DNA of 7,969 bases from Promethearchaeota archaeon. GTDB lineage: Archaea; Asgardarchaeota; Lokiarchaeia; Sigynarchaeales; SOKP01. The DNA lies in assembly GCA_030668025.1 (NCBI GenBank), contig DAOUUT010000171.1:1-7969 (forward strand). The letters run 5' to 3'. Positions within the stretch are counted from its first letter, which is position 1. Each line of letters starts with the position of its first letter. Shown piece by piece: positions 1 through 6,660 of this stretch. The translations under genes were made by a program, and so were the position numbers. The notes below the pieces were generated by a model, which worked only from the letters and a program-made list of their open reading frames with translations, searched no databases and was not told where the DNA came from.

Positions 1-2
1 AA

Positions 3-884
3 GCAAGACGAGTTTTGTTATACAATAAAAACGAATACGATAGAAACCCGAACGCTTGTCTTGAGATCACCAATAATACAAATCTAACGCTGGAAAGAGG
101 TCCAGTCACTATAATATACGACGATAATCTGGCAGGAGAGGCTATTGTTCCTTTTCTAAATAAAGAAGATACGCGGTTGTTGAATTATGCCGTAGAGCAA
201 GCCGTAGTAATTACTCACGAACAAAAATCCGAAAGTCTGAGCGTACACAAAGTTACCTTTGGTAGTGGATATTCCTACGAATATTATTACACTAACCAAA
301 TAACCACCTATAAAATTAAAAACAAAACAAATGAAGAGAAGGAACTTTACCTCGACCACCCCAAAACTCATGGTTATAAATTTGTAGAAAAACCTAACGA
401 CCCAGAAGAGACCCCAAATTATTGGCGTTTTAAACTAAAATTGAAACCTAAAGATGCAATCAATTTCAAATTAAAAGAACAACGCGAAGATTATTCAAGT
501 AATTACCTCTGGAATTGGTCTAAAGACGATATTTTAAAGAGAGTAGGATTTTATATCAAACATAAGTTTATCGACGAAAAGCTCGAAGTTAAACTAAAAG
601 AAATCGCAGAATTTATACAAACATTAAACGATAAAAAAAACAAAAGAGAAAATTTGGACCAGGAGAGAGACCTAATGACGGACGAACAATCAAGGCTTAG
701 AGAAAATATTTCTGTTTTAGGGGATGATAGCCAATCTGTCTCGTTAAAAGAACGGTACGTTAAAAAGCTAAACGACCAAGAGACTAGATTTGAAAAAATT
801 TCCGTAGAATTGAAAAAATTAGATAAAGAAATTGATTCATTGAACAAGGAAATTGAAAACCAAATGAATAAACTAAAGCCTTAA
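3..884 (+). CDS. DUF4139-family protein, C-terminal part (5' end outside window)
   Basis: The frame is open to the left edge (first full codon at 3), so this is the last 293 residues of a longer protein. A TTG at 15 could serve as a start but would cut through the domain. The first half resembles the DUF4139 beta-rich domain: a LERGPVTIIYDD stretch followed by GEA and PF, then a strand ending in TYKIKNKTNEEKELYLDHP. The last 100 or so residues are strongly charged coiled coil. They contain the RLREN...SLKERYVKKLNDQETR pattern that typically closes DUF4139 proteins. No membrane segment is visible. The molecular function of the family is not established. The N-terminal domain that would refine the call is missing. 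A T-rich tract follows the stop, so it probably ends its transcript here. Confidence 0.75.
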   Translation, partial: ARRVLLYNKNEYDRNPNACLEITNNTNLTLERGPVTIIYDDNLAGEAIVPFLNKEDTRLLNYAVEQAVVITHEQKSESLSVHKVTFGSGYSYEYYYTNQITTYKIKNKTNEEKELYLDHPKTHGYKFVEKPNDPEETPNYWRFKLKLKPKDAINFKLKEQREDYSSNYLWNWSKDDILKRVGFYIKHKFIDEKLEVKLKEIAEFIQTLNDKKNKRENLDQERDLMTDEQSRLRENISVLGDDSQSVSLKERYVKKLNDQETRFEKISVELKKLDKEIDSLNKEIENQMNKLKP

Positions 885-906
885 TAAATAGTTTTAAAAA
901 CTTCCA

Positions 907-918
907 TTTTTCTTTTTT
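907..918 (+). terminator. T-rich terminator after the DUF4139 gene
   Basis: An interrupted T tract (five T, one C, six T) lies 23 bases after the stop codon at 884. U-rich tracts without a required hairpin are the usual intrinsic terminators of archaeal RNA polymerase. Assignment is by position and composition only. Confidence 0.45.
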
Positions 919-976
919 ATTACAACATTCCTACATCTATAAATAACTATAAATAGAAAAAATAAATAAATTATTA

Positions 977-1000
977 AAAATATAATATTTTATAATAAAA
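977..1000 (+). promoter_or_regulatory. TATA-like promoter region of the small acidic gene
   Basis: An extended A/T stretch containing TATAATATTTTATAATA is centred about 30 bases before the ATG at 1019. At the standard archaeal TATA-to-start spacing of about 25 bases, the transcript would begin within a few bases of the ATG, so the mRNA may be leaderless or nearly so. The surrounding DNA is very AT-rich, so the exact box is uncertain. Confidence 0.4.
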
Positions 1001-1018
1001 TTCTAAAAAGTGTGAAAT

Positions 1019-1237
1019 ATGAGTATTGATGAACTTCAAGACCAAGTCGAAAAATTAAAAGACGAAATGGATGTGCTCGAAGAGGTTTGTGACACTTTGG
1101 ACCTATGTAAAGAAGACGATGGTTGCGATAGATGCGAAAACTACAAGAAAATCGAGAAACTTAATCTAAAAATCGGAGAATTAGAAGAAAAAATCGAATC
1201 CTTAATGGGAGAAGATGAAGAAGAAGAAGAAGAGTAA
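1019..1237 (+). CDS. small acidic coiled-coil protein with four-Cys loop
   Basis: This 72-residue protein matches no family I can name. Residues 5-30 and about 41-65 read as two amphipathic charged helices. They are separated by a cysteine-bearing turn: Cys24, Cys30, Cys36 and Cys39 (spacing C-x5-C-x5-C-x2-C). The last eight residues are acidic only. I count 29 Asp/Glu against 9 Lys/Arg, so the protein is strongly anionic. There is no signal peptide or membrane segment, which suggests a cytoplasmic location. The layout resembles a miniature helical hairpin closed by a metal-binding or disulfide loop, but metal binding is inference. The gene stands alone, with its own TATA-like region and terminator, and ends in tandem stops (TAATAA). 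Its biased composition fits a real coding sequence, although protein function is unknown. Confidence 0.72.
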   Translation: MSIDELQDQVEKLKDEMDVLEEVCDTLDLCKEDDGCDRCENYKKIEKLNLKIGELEEKIESLMGEDEEEEEE

Positions 1238-1282
1238 TAACTACTTCAAAAAATAATCAAATTTCGTTATTTTATTTAAATT

Positions 1283-1304
1283 AATAATTTTTTTAATTAT
1301 TTTT
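1283..1304 (+). terminator. AT hairpin plus T tract after the small acidic gene
   Basis: AATAATT (1283-1289) and AATTATT (1295-1301) form a perfect 7-bp inverted repeat around a TTTTT loop, followed by further T residues. It lies 46 bases after the stop at 1237. The stem is pure A/T, so the T-rich character rather than the fold may be what matters. Confidence 0.4.
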
Positions 1305-1400
1305 CTGCTCAATTCTGCTATTTTTACCCTAATTTAATTTTGAACCTTTACATAAACAACTATTTAAAAAAAAAATTAAAAAAGAACATTGTATTCTCCT

Positions 1401-1443
1401 TTTTATATTAAATAGAATGATAAAATTAAAAATCTAAAAAAGG
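1401..1443 (+). promoter_or_regulatory. promoter and weak ribosome site of ACAD1
   Basis: TTTTATATTA at 1401-1410 is a good archaeal TATA candidate about 50 bases before the ATG at 1457. It predicts a transcript start near 1430 and a short leader. That leader contains AAAGGT ending at 1443, a partial Shine-Dalgarno match with a rather long 13-base gap to the ATG. The preceding stretch 1305-1400 holds only AT-rich DNA and a small direct repeat (TTCTGCT at 1303-1309 and 1313-1319). Confidence 0.45.
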
Positions 1444-1456
1444 TCGCGATATTAAA

Positions 1457-2752
1457 ATGCCAGGTAAAAAATTTGAAGTGCAAGCAATTGACGACGATAT
1501 TCTTGAGAAATTTAGCCTTAAGAATCGATATTCTTTCTTGAACAATAATTTAACGGCTATACTTTCAACAAAAGAATTCAAATTCTTTAAAGAAGTCCAA
1601 CGATTTTGCATACGCTTCGAAAAAAAAAACGAAATTACGCACGGTCCTGACGAAGATATTTACGATTGGGTCCCCGCTTTTGGAGAAAAGGGTTATATAA
1701 CCCGTCAGCACACGTTCGATATGTGCGATGTTCATTACGACGATTGGGGTTTAGCTGCTGATTTTTTGAGAAATTTAGCAATCGATTTTTTTGATCCCCA
1801 ATTTGCGATGGGAGGTGGAGGTACAGTATTAGCTGTCAATCCTATTTACGAACACCACGAAAATGTCCCAGTAAGGCTAGAAGCACTTAAAGATTTAATT
1901 ACTGGAAAATCTCCTGGAGCTATTCTTATCACTGAACCTCAGCGTGGTTCCGATGCTGTACATCAATTAACAACTTGCGACGAACAAGACGATGGTTCGT
2001 TTCTACTCAATGGAATTAAGATTTATAATACTAACGCGCCTAAATCTAAGTGGTTAGTAGCTTACGCAACTGCAGAGAAGAACAATGGGAACATGATGGC
2101 TCAATTCTTAATAGACTCCAATTGGGATGGTGTTCATATTGAACGGGTTAATATCCCATGGATACCTAAGCTTCATCTCGGAAAAGAAACTTTCACAAAT
2201 CTAAAAGTCCCTAAGGATTATGTGTTGGGCGGAGTAGGAAAGGGGCGAGAACACTTGTTCGAGGGTTTAGTACCTGAAAGAATATCTATAGCAATTATGG
2301 GTCTTAGTGAATGTTGGGGTGCGTTAGCACATGCTATAATATACGCTAACAACAGAAAGCAGTTCGATCAAATGATCTTAAGGTTCCAAGGTGTGGGATT
2401 TTTACTTGCAGACTTGTGGGCTAGAACCACTAACGTCACGCTAGGGCTTCTGAAATTCTGTGAATCGTATGACGAAAAATATGAGAAATTTCAAGGAAAT
2501 ATTCCAAAAAATATTTCTCAAGCAATGGTCGCCTCAGCAAGTCAGTTCAAGTATCACGCTGCTAAACTCGCGAAAAAGGTGTGTTACGAATGCGCGAATA
2601 ACATGGGCGGCGCAGGCCTGTGTGATAATACCCTAATGCATGATTACCTCAACATTTCGAGGATCCAAGAAATCGTTGGCGGTTCGAGACAAATCCAGCA
2701 GTATATAATGTCGATGTCGCTAAGACAACTTTACAAGATGTCTGTTTCGTAA
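1457..2752 (+). CDS. acyl-CoA dehydrogenase family flavoprotein (ACAD1)
   Basis: This 431-residue protein of the acyl-CoA dehydrogenase superfamily is expected to oxidise an acyl-CoA at the alpha-beta bond using FAD and pass electrons to an electron transfer flavoprotein in the cytoplasm. Visible family marks are ITEPQRGSD (158-166) and LNGIKIYNTNAP of the middle beta domain, RKQFDQ (300-305) with FQGVGFLLADLW (310-321) of the C-terminal helices, and MGGAGL with the terminal IQEIVGGSRQIQQ stretch. Glu274 in LVPERI aligns with the catalytic Glu254 of isovaleryl-CoA dehydrogenase. The medium-chain ACAD catalytic position (its Glu376) is Gly408 here. The protein is longer than the usual 380-390 residues, mainly through an N-terminal extension. 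Substrate is not predictable. A close paralogue lies at 4357-5661 on the opposite strand, with a transporter between. The ATG start fits the paralogue's alignment. Confidence 0.93.
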   Translation: MPGKKFEVQAIDDDILEKFSLKNRYSFLNNNLTAILSTKEFKFFKEVQRFCIRFEKKNEITHGPDEDIYDWVPAFGEKGYITRQHTFDMCDVHYDDWGLAADFLRNLAIDFFDPQFAMGGGGTVLAVNPIYEHHENVPVRLEALKDLITGKSPGAILITEPQRGSDAVHQLTTCDEQDDGSFLLNGIKIYNTNAPKSKWLVAYATAEKNNGNMMAQFLIDSNWDGVHIERVNIPWIPKLHLGKETFTNLKVPKDYVLGGVGKGREHLFEGLVPERISIAIMGLSECWGALAHAIIYANNRKQFDQMILRFQGVGFLLADLWARTTNVTLGLLKFCESYDEKYEKFQGNIPKNISQAMVASASQFKYHAAKLAKKVCYECANNMGGAGLCDNTLMHDYLNISRIQEIVGGSRQIQQYIMSMSLRQLYKMSVS

Positions 2753-2786
2753 AATTCATAAACTAGATAAATAATTTAATATGTAA

Positions 2787-2810
2787 CTTCTTTTTTCTTT
2801 TCTTTTATTT
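2787..2810 (+). terminator. pyrimidine-rich terminator of ACAD1, overlapping the transporter end
   Basis: A run of C and T dominated by T (CTTCTTTTTTCTTTTCTTTT and onward) begins 35 bases after the ACAD1 stop. It fits an archaeal U-rich terminator. It overlaps the last codons of the converging MFS gene, whose TAA is at 2805-2807. The two genes therefore converge with only 52 bases between stop codons. Confidence 0.5.
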
Positions 2811-4037
2811 AAAAATAAGCTCGTTTAGGTGCTCTTTTTTTTTTAACAAAAAAAATGATACAAAAAATAGAAGTGCTGCGAATAAAAGGGTAAATCCGGT
2901 CAATAGAAAAATTCCTTGATACGAAAAGAACATCAAAATATAACCGCTTATAATTGGACCAATTGTTTGACCGATGTCCATGATAGTACTTAGAACCCCA
3001 ATTGCCGAACCATAGTTTTCTTTTTCTAAAAGATCCGTGATATACGCTGGTGTAGAAGAGGTGACACTTGCCATTCCTATACCAAAACTTATAAAAATAA
3101 CGAATAACAAAATTAAATTCACAGTATGTGGTATAAACAAGGTTACAAAACCTCCTAAAAGGAGTCCACCAAGGATGACATAGTTTCGTCCAATTTTGTC
3201 TGATAAATGCCCCATAAAAGGTTTGGCTACAATTAGCGTAAATGTAAGAATAGCGGGCATTAACCCAATTAACCAAACTTCGTAATTAAGAAAATTAATA
3301 TAAAGAATAAAATAAGCTTCAATAATTCCATAAGCAAAATATTGACTGGCTTGAATAATGCTAATTATCATGATCTTTTTATGACTAATAACATCTTTTA
3401 GACCCCTTAGAAATTCTTTTATTGTAAATAACTCTCTTTTTGAAATGTCAGCTTGAGTATCACGAGATTTGCGAGTTTTGTAATAAAACATTGCAAAGAA
3501 AAATGCAGTAATTCCTGAGAAACCACATACGAGATACACTCCATAATAATAATAATTTGTGACGTAAAGGATAAAACCACCGGTTATGGGTGCGAAAAAC
3601 CGACCGATGAGCGTTATTGAAGAAAATAGTGAAATTTTCTCTCCTTTTTGTTTTGGATATAATTCCGCTATTGCACTCGTGGCGACAGGAACAAATATTG
3701 CAGTGGAAAAGCCGTGATAAAATCGAACTATCATTAAGATCCAAATGTTAGTCGCAAATAGATAAAAAAAAGGTGCTGAAGCAAAAATTATAATTGATAA
3801 CAAAACAAGTTTTTCTCGACCATACATATCAGAGAGTCTACCAGCAAACGCACTTACAATTATTCCGGGGATAGTAGATGCTGCGATAACGTACCCGATG
3901 AATTGGACTTCATGGGGGGAATCTATTAAAGACATCGCAAAAAGCGGTAAAATTGGACTCTTTGACATGGTTGAGCTAAAGATAGCAATTAACCCAAGAA
4001 TACTTATTATCAGAAAATAACTTTTCTTTAGACGCAT
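2805..4037 (-). CDS. MFS transporter, 12-TM drug:proton antiporter-like
   Basis: This 410-residue protein is hydrophobic nearly throughout, with about 12 predicted membrane segments and a charged central loop at about 187-220. It carries MFS motif A twice, GRLSDMYGRE (66-75, between segments 2 and 3) and GHLSDKIGRN (276-285, the half-repeat copy). A motif B-like RFYHGFSTA with Arg105 lies in segment 4, and a motif C-like GRFFAPITGG (145-154) in segment 5. Motif C is characteristic of antiporters, so export driven by the proton gradient is the family-based guess; the substrate is unknown. The ATG follows a TATA box by about 23 bases. The gene lies between two ACAD paralogues and converges with the first. 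A role in moving a related acid or product is speculative. The basic C-terminal tail (LLKKKEHLNE) is cytoplasmic if the topology is standard. Confidence 0.9.
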   Translation of the reverse strand: MRLKKSYFLIISILGLIAIFSSTMSKSPILPLFAMSLIDSPHEVQFIGYVIAASTIPGIIVSAFAGRLSDMYGREKLVLLSIIIFASAPFFYLFATNIWILMIVRFYHGFSTAIFVPVATSAIAELYPKQKGEKISLFSSITLIGRFFAPITGGFILYVTNYYYYGVYLVCGFSGITAFFFAMFYYKTRKSRDTQADISKRELFTIKEFLRGLKDVISHKKIMIISIIQASQYFAYGIIEAYFILYINFLNYEVWLIGLMPAILTFTLIVAKPFMGHLSDKIGRNYVILGGLLLGGFVTLFIPHTVNLILLFVIFISFGIGMASVTSSTPAYITDLLEKENYGSAIGVLSTIMDIGQTIGPIISGYILMFFSYQGIFLLTGFTLLFAALLFFVSFFLLKKKEHLNELIFK

Positions 4038-4050
4038 GAATTTATCAAGA

Positions 4051-4062
4051 TTTTTTTATACT
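4051..4062 (-). promoter_or_regulatory. TATA box of the MFS gene (leaderless transcript likely)
   Basis: On the minus strand AGTATAAAAAAA lies with its TATA start only about 23 bases before the ATG at 4037. Given the archaeal TATA-to-start spacing, transcription should begin at or just beside the ATG, so a leaderless mRNA is likely. No Shine-Dalgarno match is seen. The same AGTATAAAA core occurs before the longin/roadblock-like gene (6667-6675). Confidence 0.5.
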
Positions 4063-4313
4063 ATTGAAGAAAATCAAATTTTTCTACTAAAAGAATATTA
4101 CCAAAACAATGTATTTTTTTTTTGGATTTTTTTAACATTAAAATATCCTTTACGTAAAATCCGTAAATCTAAAAGAATTTATAATACTAAATCTTCTAAA
4201 ATGTTTTATTATTATTATATACGCTTAGAAATATTAAGTAAATCTTTTACTTGGAGCATTTCTATAAAAAATATAAATAAATATTTTATCTATTTCTCTA
4301 TCAAAATCAAATC

Positions 4314-4327
4314 AAAAAAAAAAAAAA
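4314..4327 (-). terminator. T14 terminator of ACAD2
   Basis: Fourteen consecutive A on the plus strand give an unbroken T14 on the coding strand, starting 29 bases after the ACAD2 stop codon (4357-4359). This is the clearest archaeal-style U-tract terminator in the window. It would insulate the downstream MFS gene, which has its own TATA box. Confidence 0.6.
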
Positions 4328-4356
4328 TTATAAGAAAACATAAACAATTGAATGTC

Positions 4357-5661
4357 CTATATGCCTGCCATCTTGTAGGTTTGACGCAAAGCCATGCTAA
4401 GGATGTATTGTTGAATCTGCCGGCTACCACCTACGATCTCTTGAATTCTGGAGATGTTTAATAGGTCGTGCATAAGGGTGTTATCACATAGTCCAGCCCC
4501 GCCCATTAGGTTCGCGGCTTCGTAGCAAATCTCTTTCGAAAGAGCGCATGTGTGGTATTTGTATTGACTTGCCCCGGCAACTATAGCTTGAGCGAGATTT
4601 TTTGGAAGTTCTCCTCCAAACTGCTCAACCTTCTCGTCGTATTTTTCACAAAACCTCAACAACCCTTGGGTAACGTTTGACAGTCTTGCCCATAAATCAG
4701 TTAAGAGAAATCCTACGCCTTGGAATTTCAAAATCATTTGATCGAACTGCTTTCTATTGTTAACATATATGGCTGCATGAGCTATTGCGTTCCAAGATTG
4801 CGATGTAGCATCGAGTGCAATCCCTATTCTTTCTGGTACTAACCCTTCAAATAAGTGCTCGCGTCCTTTTCCCACTCCTCCTAAAATATAATCTTTAGGC
4901 ACTTTAAGGTCTGTAAGGTATTCGTGACCAATCCACACTTTTGGGACCCAAGGGATCATAACGCGATCGCAACTCCAACCGTCCCACGAGGTATCGATTA
5001 AAAACTGAGCCATTGTGTTCCCGTTGTTTTTCTCTGCAGTCGCGTAAGCAACAACGTATCCCGCTTTAGGAGCGTTCGTGTTATAAATTTTTTGTCCGTT
5101 AAGAAGGAAAGACCCATCTTCTTGCTCGTCGCATGTGGTCAACATGTGTACTGCATCCGAGCCTCGCTCAGGTTCTGTGATTAAAATCGCTCCAGGAGTT
5201 TCACCGGTGACGAATTTCTTTAAGACTTCTAATCTAACAGGTATATTTTCGTGATGAAAATAGACTGGATTAATAGCTAATATTGTAGCACCCCCTGCCA
5301 TAGAAAACTGAGGGTCAAAGAAACTTAATGCTAAACATCTCATTAATTCTATGTTTAATCCGTGTTCTGGAAAATTTAAGTCAATTTCTTCGTAAGGATG
5401 AGCACGTGAAATTAACCCTTCTTTTCCAAAATCGGGGATCCAATGATAAAATTCTTCATCTGGGGCATGAGTGATGTTATTCTTTTTTTCATAGCGAACA
5501 CAAAACTTTTCAGCGCTCCTAAGGAAGTTCATATGCTTTGGGTCTAAGACAGTCATTAAATTAGTATTCAAGAAAGAATATCGATTCTTAAGGCTTAACT
5601 TCTCAAGAATCTCGTCACTAATGGCTTGGTCCATAAATTTGGTTTTCTTTTCATTTTCCAT
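4357..5661 (-). CDS. acyl-CoA dehydrogenase family flavoprotein (ACAD2), paralogue of ACAD1
   Basis: This 434-residue ACAD is closely similar to the protein at 1457-2752 over its whole length. It shares identical blocks such as SLKNRYSFLN, GGVGKGREHLFEGLVPERI and SRIQEIVGGSRQIQQYI. It has the same family marks (ITEPERGSD, RKQFDQMI, MGGAGLCDNT) and the same active-site layout: Glu277 in LVPERI at the isovaleryl/long-chain ACAD position, and Gly411 where medium-chain ACADs carry Glu. The expected role is FAD-dependent acyl-CoA oxidation, with electrons passed to an electron transfer flavoprotein; substrate unknown. I chose the ATG at 5661 because it matches ACAD1's start. A GTG at 5676 in frame would add five residues (MVVKI) and is less likely; that GTGGTAG stretch may instead serve as a weak ribosome site. 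It has its own promoter and terminator. Confidence 0.92.
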   Translation of the reverse strand: MENEKKTKFMDQAISDEILEKLSLKNRYSFLNTNLMTVLDPKHMNFLRSAEKFCVRYEKKNNITHAPDEEFYHWIPDFGKEGLISRAHPYEEIDLNFPEHGLNIELMRCLALSFFDPQFSMAGGATILAINPVYFHHENIPVRLEVLKKFVTGETPGAILITEPERGSDAVHMLTTCDEQEDGSFLLNGQKIYNTNAPKAGYVVAYATAEKNNGNTMAQFLIDTSWDGWSCDRVMIPWVPKVWIGHEYLTDLKVPKDYILGGVGKGREHLFEGLVPERIGIALDATSQSWNAIAHAAIYVNNRKQFDQMILKFQGVGFLLTDLWARLSNVTQGLLRFCEKYDEKVEQFGGELPKNLAQAIVAGASQYKYHTCALSKEICYEAANLMGGAGLCDNTLMHDLLNISRIQEIVGGSRQIQQYILSMALRQTYKMAGI

Positions 5662-5700
5662 AATTTTTACTACCACTTTTTGACAATTTTATAGATTCAT

Positions 5701-5730
5701 ATTAAATATATTCTACTATAAAAAAGGTGA
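5701..5730 (-). promoter_or_regulatory. candidate promoter of ACAD2
   Basis: The minus strand carries CACCTTTTTTATAG (5717-5730) and then AATATATTTAAT (5700-5711), both plausible TATA elements 40-65 bases before the ATG at 5661. The first resembles the TCCTTTTTATATT element before ACAD1, and both are followed within a few bases by TAGAAT. Which box is used cannot be told from sequence alone. Confidence 0.4.
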
Positions 5731-5812
5731 TTTAACTTTTTAATTTATTTAGTAAAAATTGTAATTTTAGGGTTCATTTATAGAAAAATGGTTGATAATT
5801 TTTATCTTCCTA

Positions 5813-5843
5813 TTTCCAAAATTAATAATAAAATGATTGGAAA
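5813..5843. repeat. 7-bp inverted repeat with 17-base spacer
   Basis: TTTCCAA (5813-5819) and TTGGAAA (5837-5843) are exact reverse complements. They lie in the 205-base gap between the longin/roadblock-like gene and ACAD2, about 150 bases before the ACAD2 start. It could be a protein-binding dyad or part of the 3' end of the upstream transcript. In AT-rich DNA a chance origin is also possible. Confidence 0.3.
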
Positions 5844-5863
5844 ATTACCATTCGAATAAATTC

Positions 5864-5882
5864 AAAGCATATTCGATGCTTT
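5864..5882 (-). terminator. hairpin at the stop codon of the longin/roadblock-like gene
   Basis: AAAGCAT (5864-5870) and ATGCTTT (5876-5882) form a perfect 7-bp stem with a 5-base loop. The repeat touches the last base of the TAA stop. No strong T tract follows on the minus strand, so it may act in 3'-end formation or mRNA stability rather than as a classical terminator. Confidence 0.3.
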
Positions 5883-6625
5883 TACATTATTATTTTTTTT
5901 AATCTGTTAGAAAATTTCTTAGAAATTATTAACGCGGTTTCAAAAGGGCAGTTCTTCTTGAATTGAATAACGGTAATAAAATTATCAATCCCAACTAAAG
6001 ATAAAATCCCGTAATCTTCGAGAGAAATTAATTCGTGTATTCTAGAATTTCCGATAATAAATCGGCTTTCTAATAGCCTTATAATTTCAGATAAGACGTT
6101 AGAATTAAGGTAAGAAACTATTACTCTTCCTGTTTGAGTTAGTAATGCCGAAGATATGACGAAAGAAGAGAAAGTATGGAGTTCTTTAAAAACTTCAATT
6201 AATTCCTTTTGAATTTCTTCTGAAACTAGCTTTTTGCTTTCGATGATATCATCAACATTTTTTTCAAAGTTTTGGTATTCTGAAACTTCGCCATCAAAAT
6301 CCTCAGTAAGCAGCTGCAAATCAAACTCGTTTAGGAATTCGCTTTTAATTTCTCTCAATTGATTCCTTAATTCAACGAGGTTATCGGTTCTATCGCTAAA
6401 TAGGGCGAACATTAATTCACTTGAGTCGGCTTTTTCAACCTCAAATATAAATCTAAACGGTCCGACCTCTATTTCAGACAGCTCCTTAGTTCTTAGAGTT
6501 TGTTTAACAAAAGAAAAAATCGCACTTAAAAAGGTACTTGTTAGTTTAATGTTAAAAGTATCTTCATATGTTTTATAAAAAATTAGTTCCCCTGTAGATT
6601 TCATAATGAAGATATTTTTTATCAT
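5882..6625 (-). CDS. longin-like plus roadblock-like two-domain protein
   Basis: This 247-residue soluble protein opens with MIKNIFIMKSTGELIFYKTY, two short strands around a turn, then a helix (about 28-44) and further strands (IEVGPFRFIFEVE, ELMFALFSD) and a helix (80-98). That order is typical of longin-like domains. A charged helical linker (about 108-150) leads to a second alpha/beta unit: VISSALLTQTGRVIVSYLN, a helix (177-188), then ISLEDYGILSLVGI, FITVIQF and a final basic helix. That unit resembles roadblock/LC7 domains. In eukaryotes and Asgard archaea such domains serve as small-GTPase regulators or trafficking-complex scaffolds; that role is inference here, as no GTPase gene is in the window. 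Assignment rests on my reading of the strand and helix pattern, not on a search. The ATG at 6625 is needed for the first strand. Confidence 0.6.
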   Translation of the reverse strand: MIKNIFIMKSTGELIFYKTYEDTFNIKLTSTFLSAIFSFVKQTLRTKELSEIEVGPFRFIFEVEKADSSELMFALFSDRTDNLVELRNQLREIKSEFLNEFDLQLLTEDFDGEVSEYQNFEKNVDDIIESKKLVSEEIQKELIEVFKELHTFSSFVISSALLTQTGRVIVSYLNSNVLSEIIRLLESRFIIGNSRIHELISLEDYGILSLVGIDNFITVIQFKKNCPFETALIISKKFSNRLKKIIM

Positions 6626-6660
6626 GCAAGTTCAAAAAAAATATTTATTTTACTAAATAA

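Larger units (their letters stand above)
4038..4356. other. 319-base intergenic region without a convincing gene
   Basis: This stretch separates the MFS start from the end of ACAD2, both on the minus strand. It holds the MFS promoter at its left end and the ACAD2 T-tract terminator at its right end. The middle is very A/T-rich, with homopolymer runs such as a T9 near 4117 and short runs of K, I, F and Y codons. A plus-strand open frame crosses it but is judged spurious. I see no structured RNA. Confidence 0.6.

Noticed and set aside
156..847. Minus-strand frames opposite the DUF4139 gene, one looking hydrophobic
   Set aside because: They are antisense to a family-matched coding sequence; the hydrophobic look arises from the complement of Lys/Glu/Asn codons.
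1426..1611. 61-codon minus-strand frame over the ACAD1 start
   Set aside because: It is antisense to the conserved N-terminus shared by both ACADs, with no recognisable features.
2829..2860. T and A homopolymer runs near the MFS 3' end as a possible frameshift site
   Set aside because: The reading frame continues normally through the runs (lysine and phenylalanine codons in the C-terminal tail), so no programmed or erroneous shift is needed.
2809..3744. Two minus-strand frames of 155 and 94 codons inside the MFS gene
   Set aside because: They are in another frame of the same strand as a clear 12-TM transporter and show no family features of their own.
4036..4461. Plus-strand open frame of 141 codons between the MFS gene and ACAD2
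   Set aside because: Its composition (runs of K, I, F, Y and N) is what random AT-rich DNA gives, it has no domain, and its last 100 or so bases lie antisense to the well-supported ACAD2 C-terminus.
1457..5661. The ACAD-MFS-ACAD block as a composite transposon or recent inverted duplication
   Set aside because: The paralogues differ at many synonymous sites, no terminal inverted repeats or target duplications are seen, and there is no transposase.
5662..5676. GTG start of ACAD2 five codons upstream of the ATG
   Set aside because: The downstream ATG matches the paralogue's start, and the GTGGTAG bases are better placed as a weak ribosome site.
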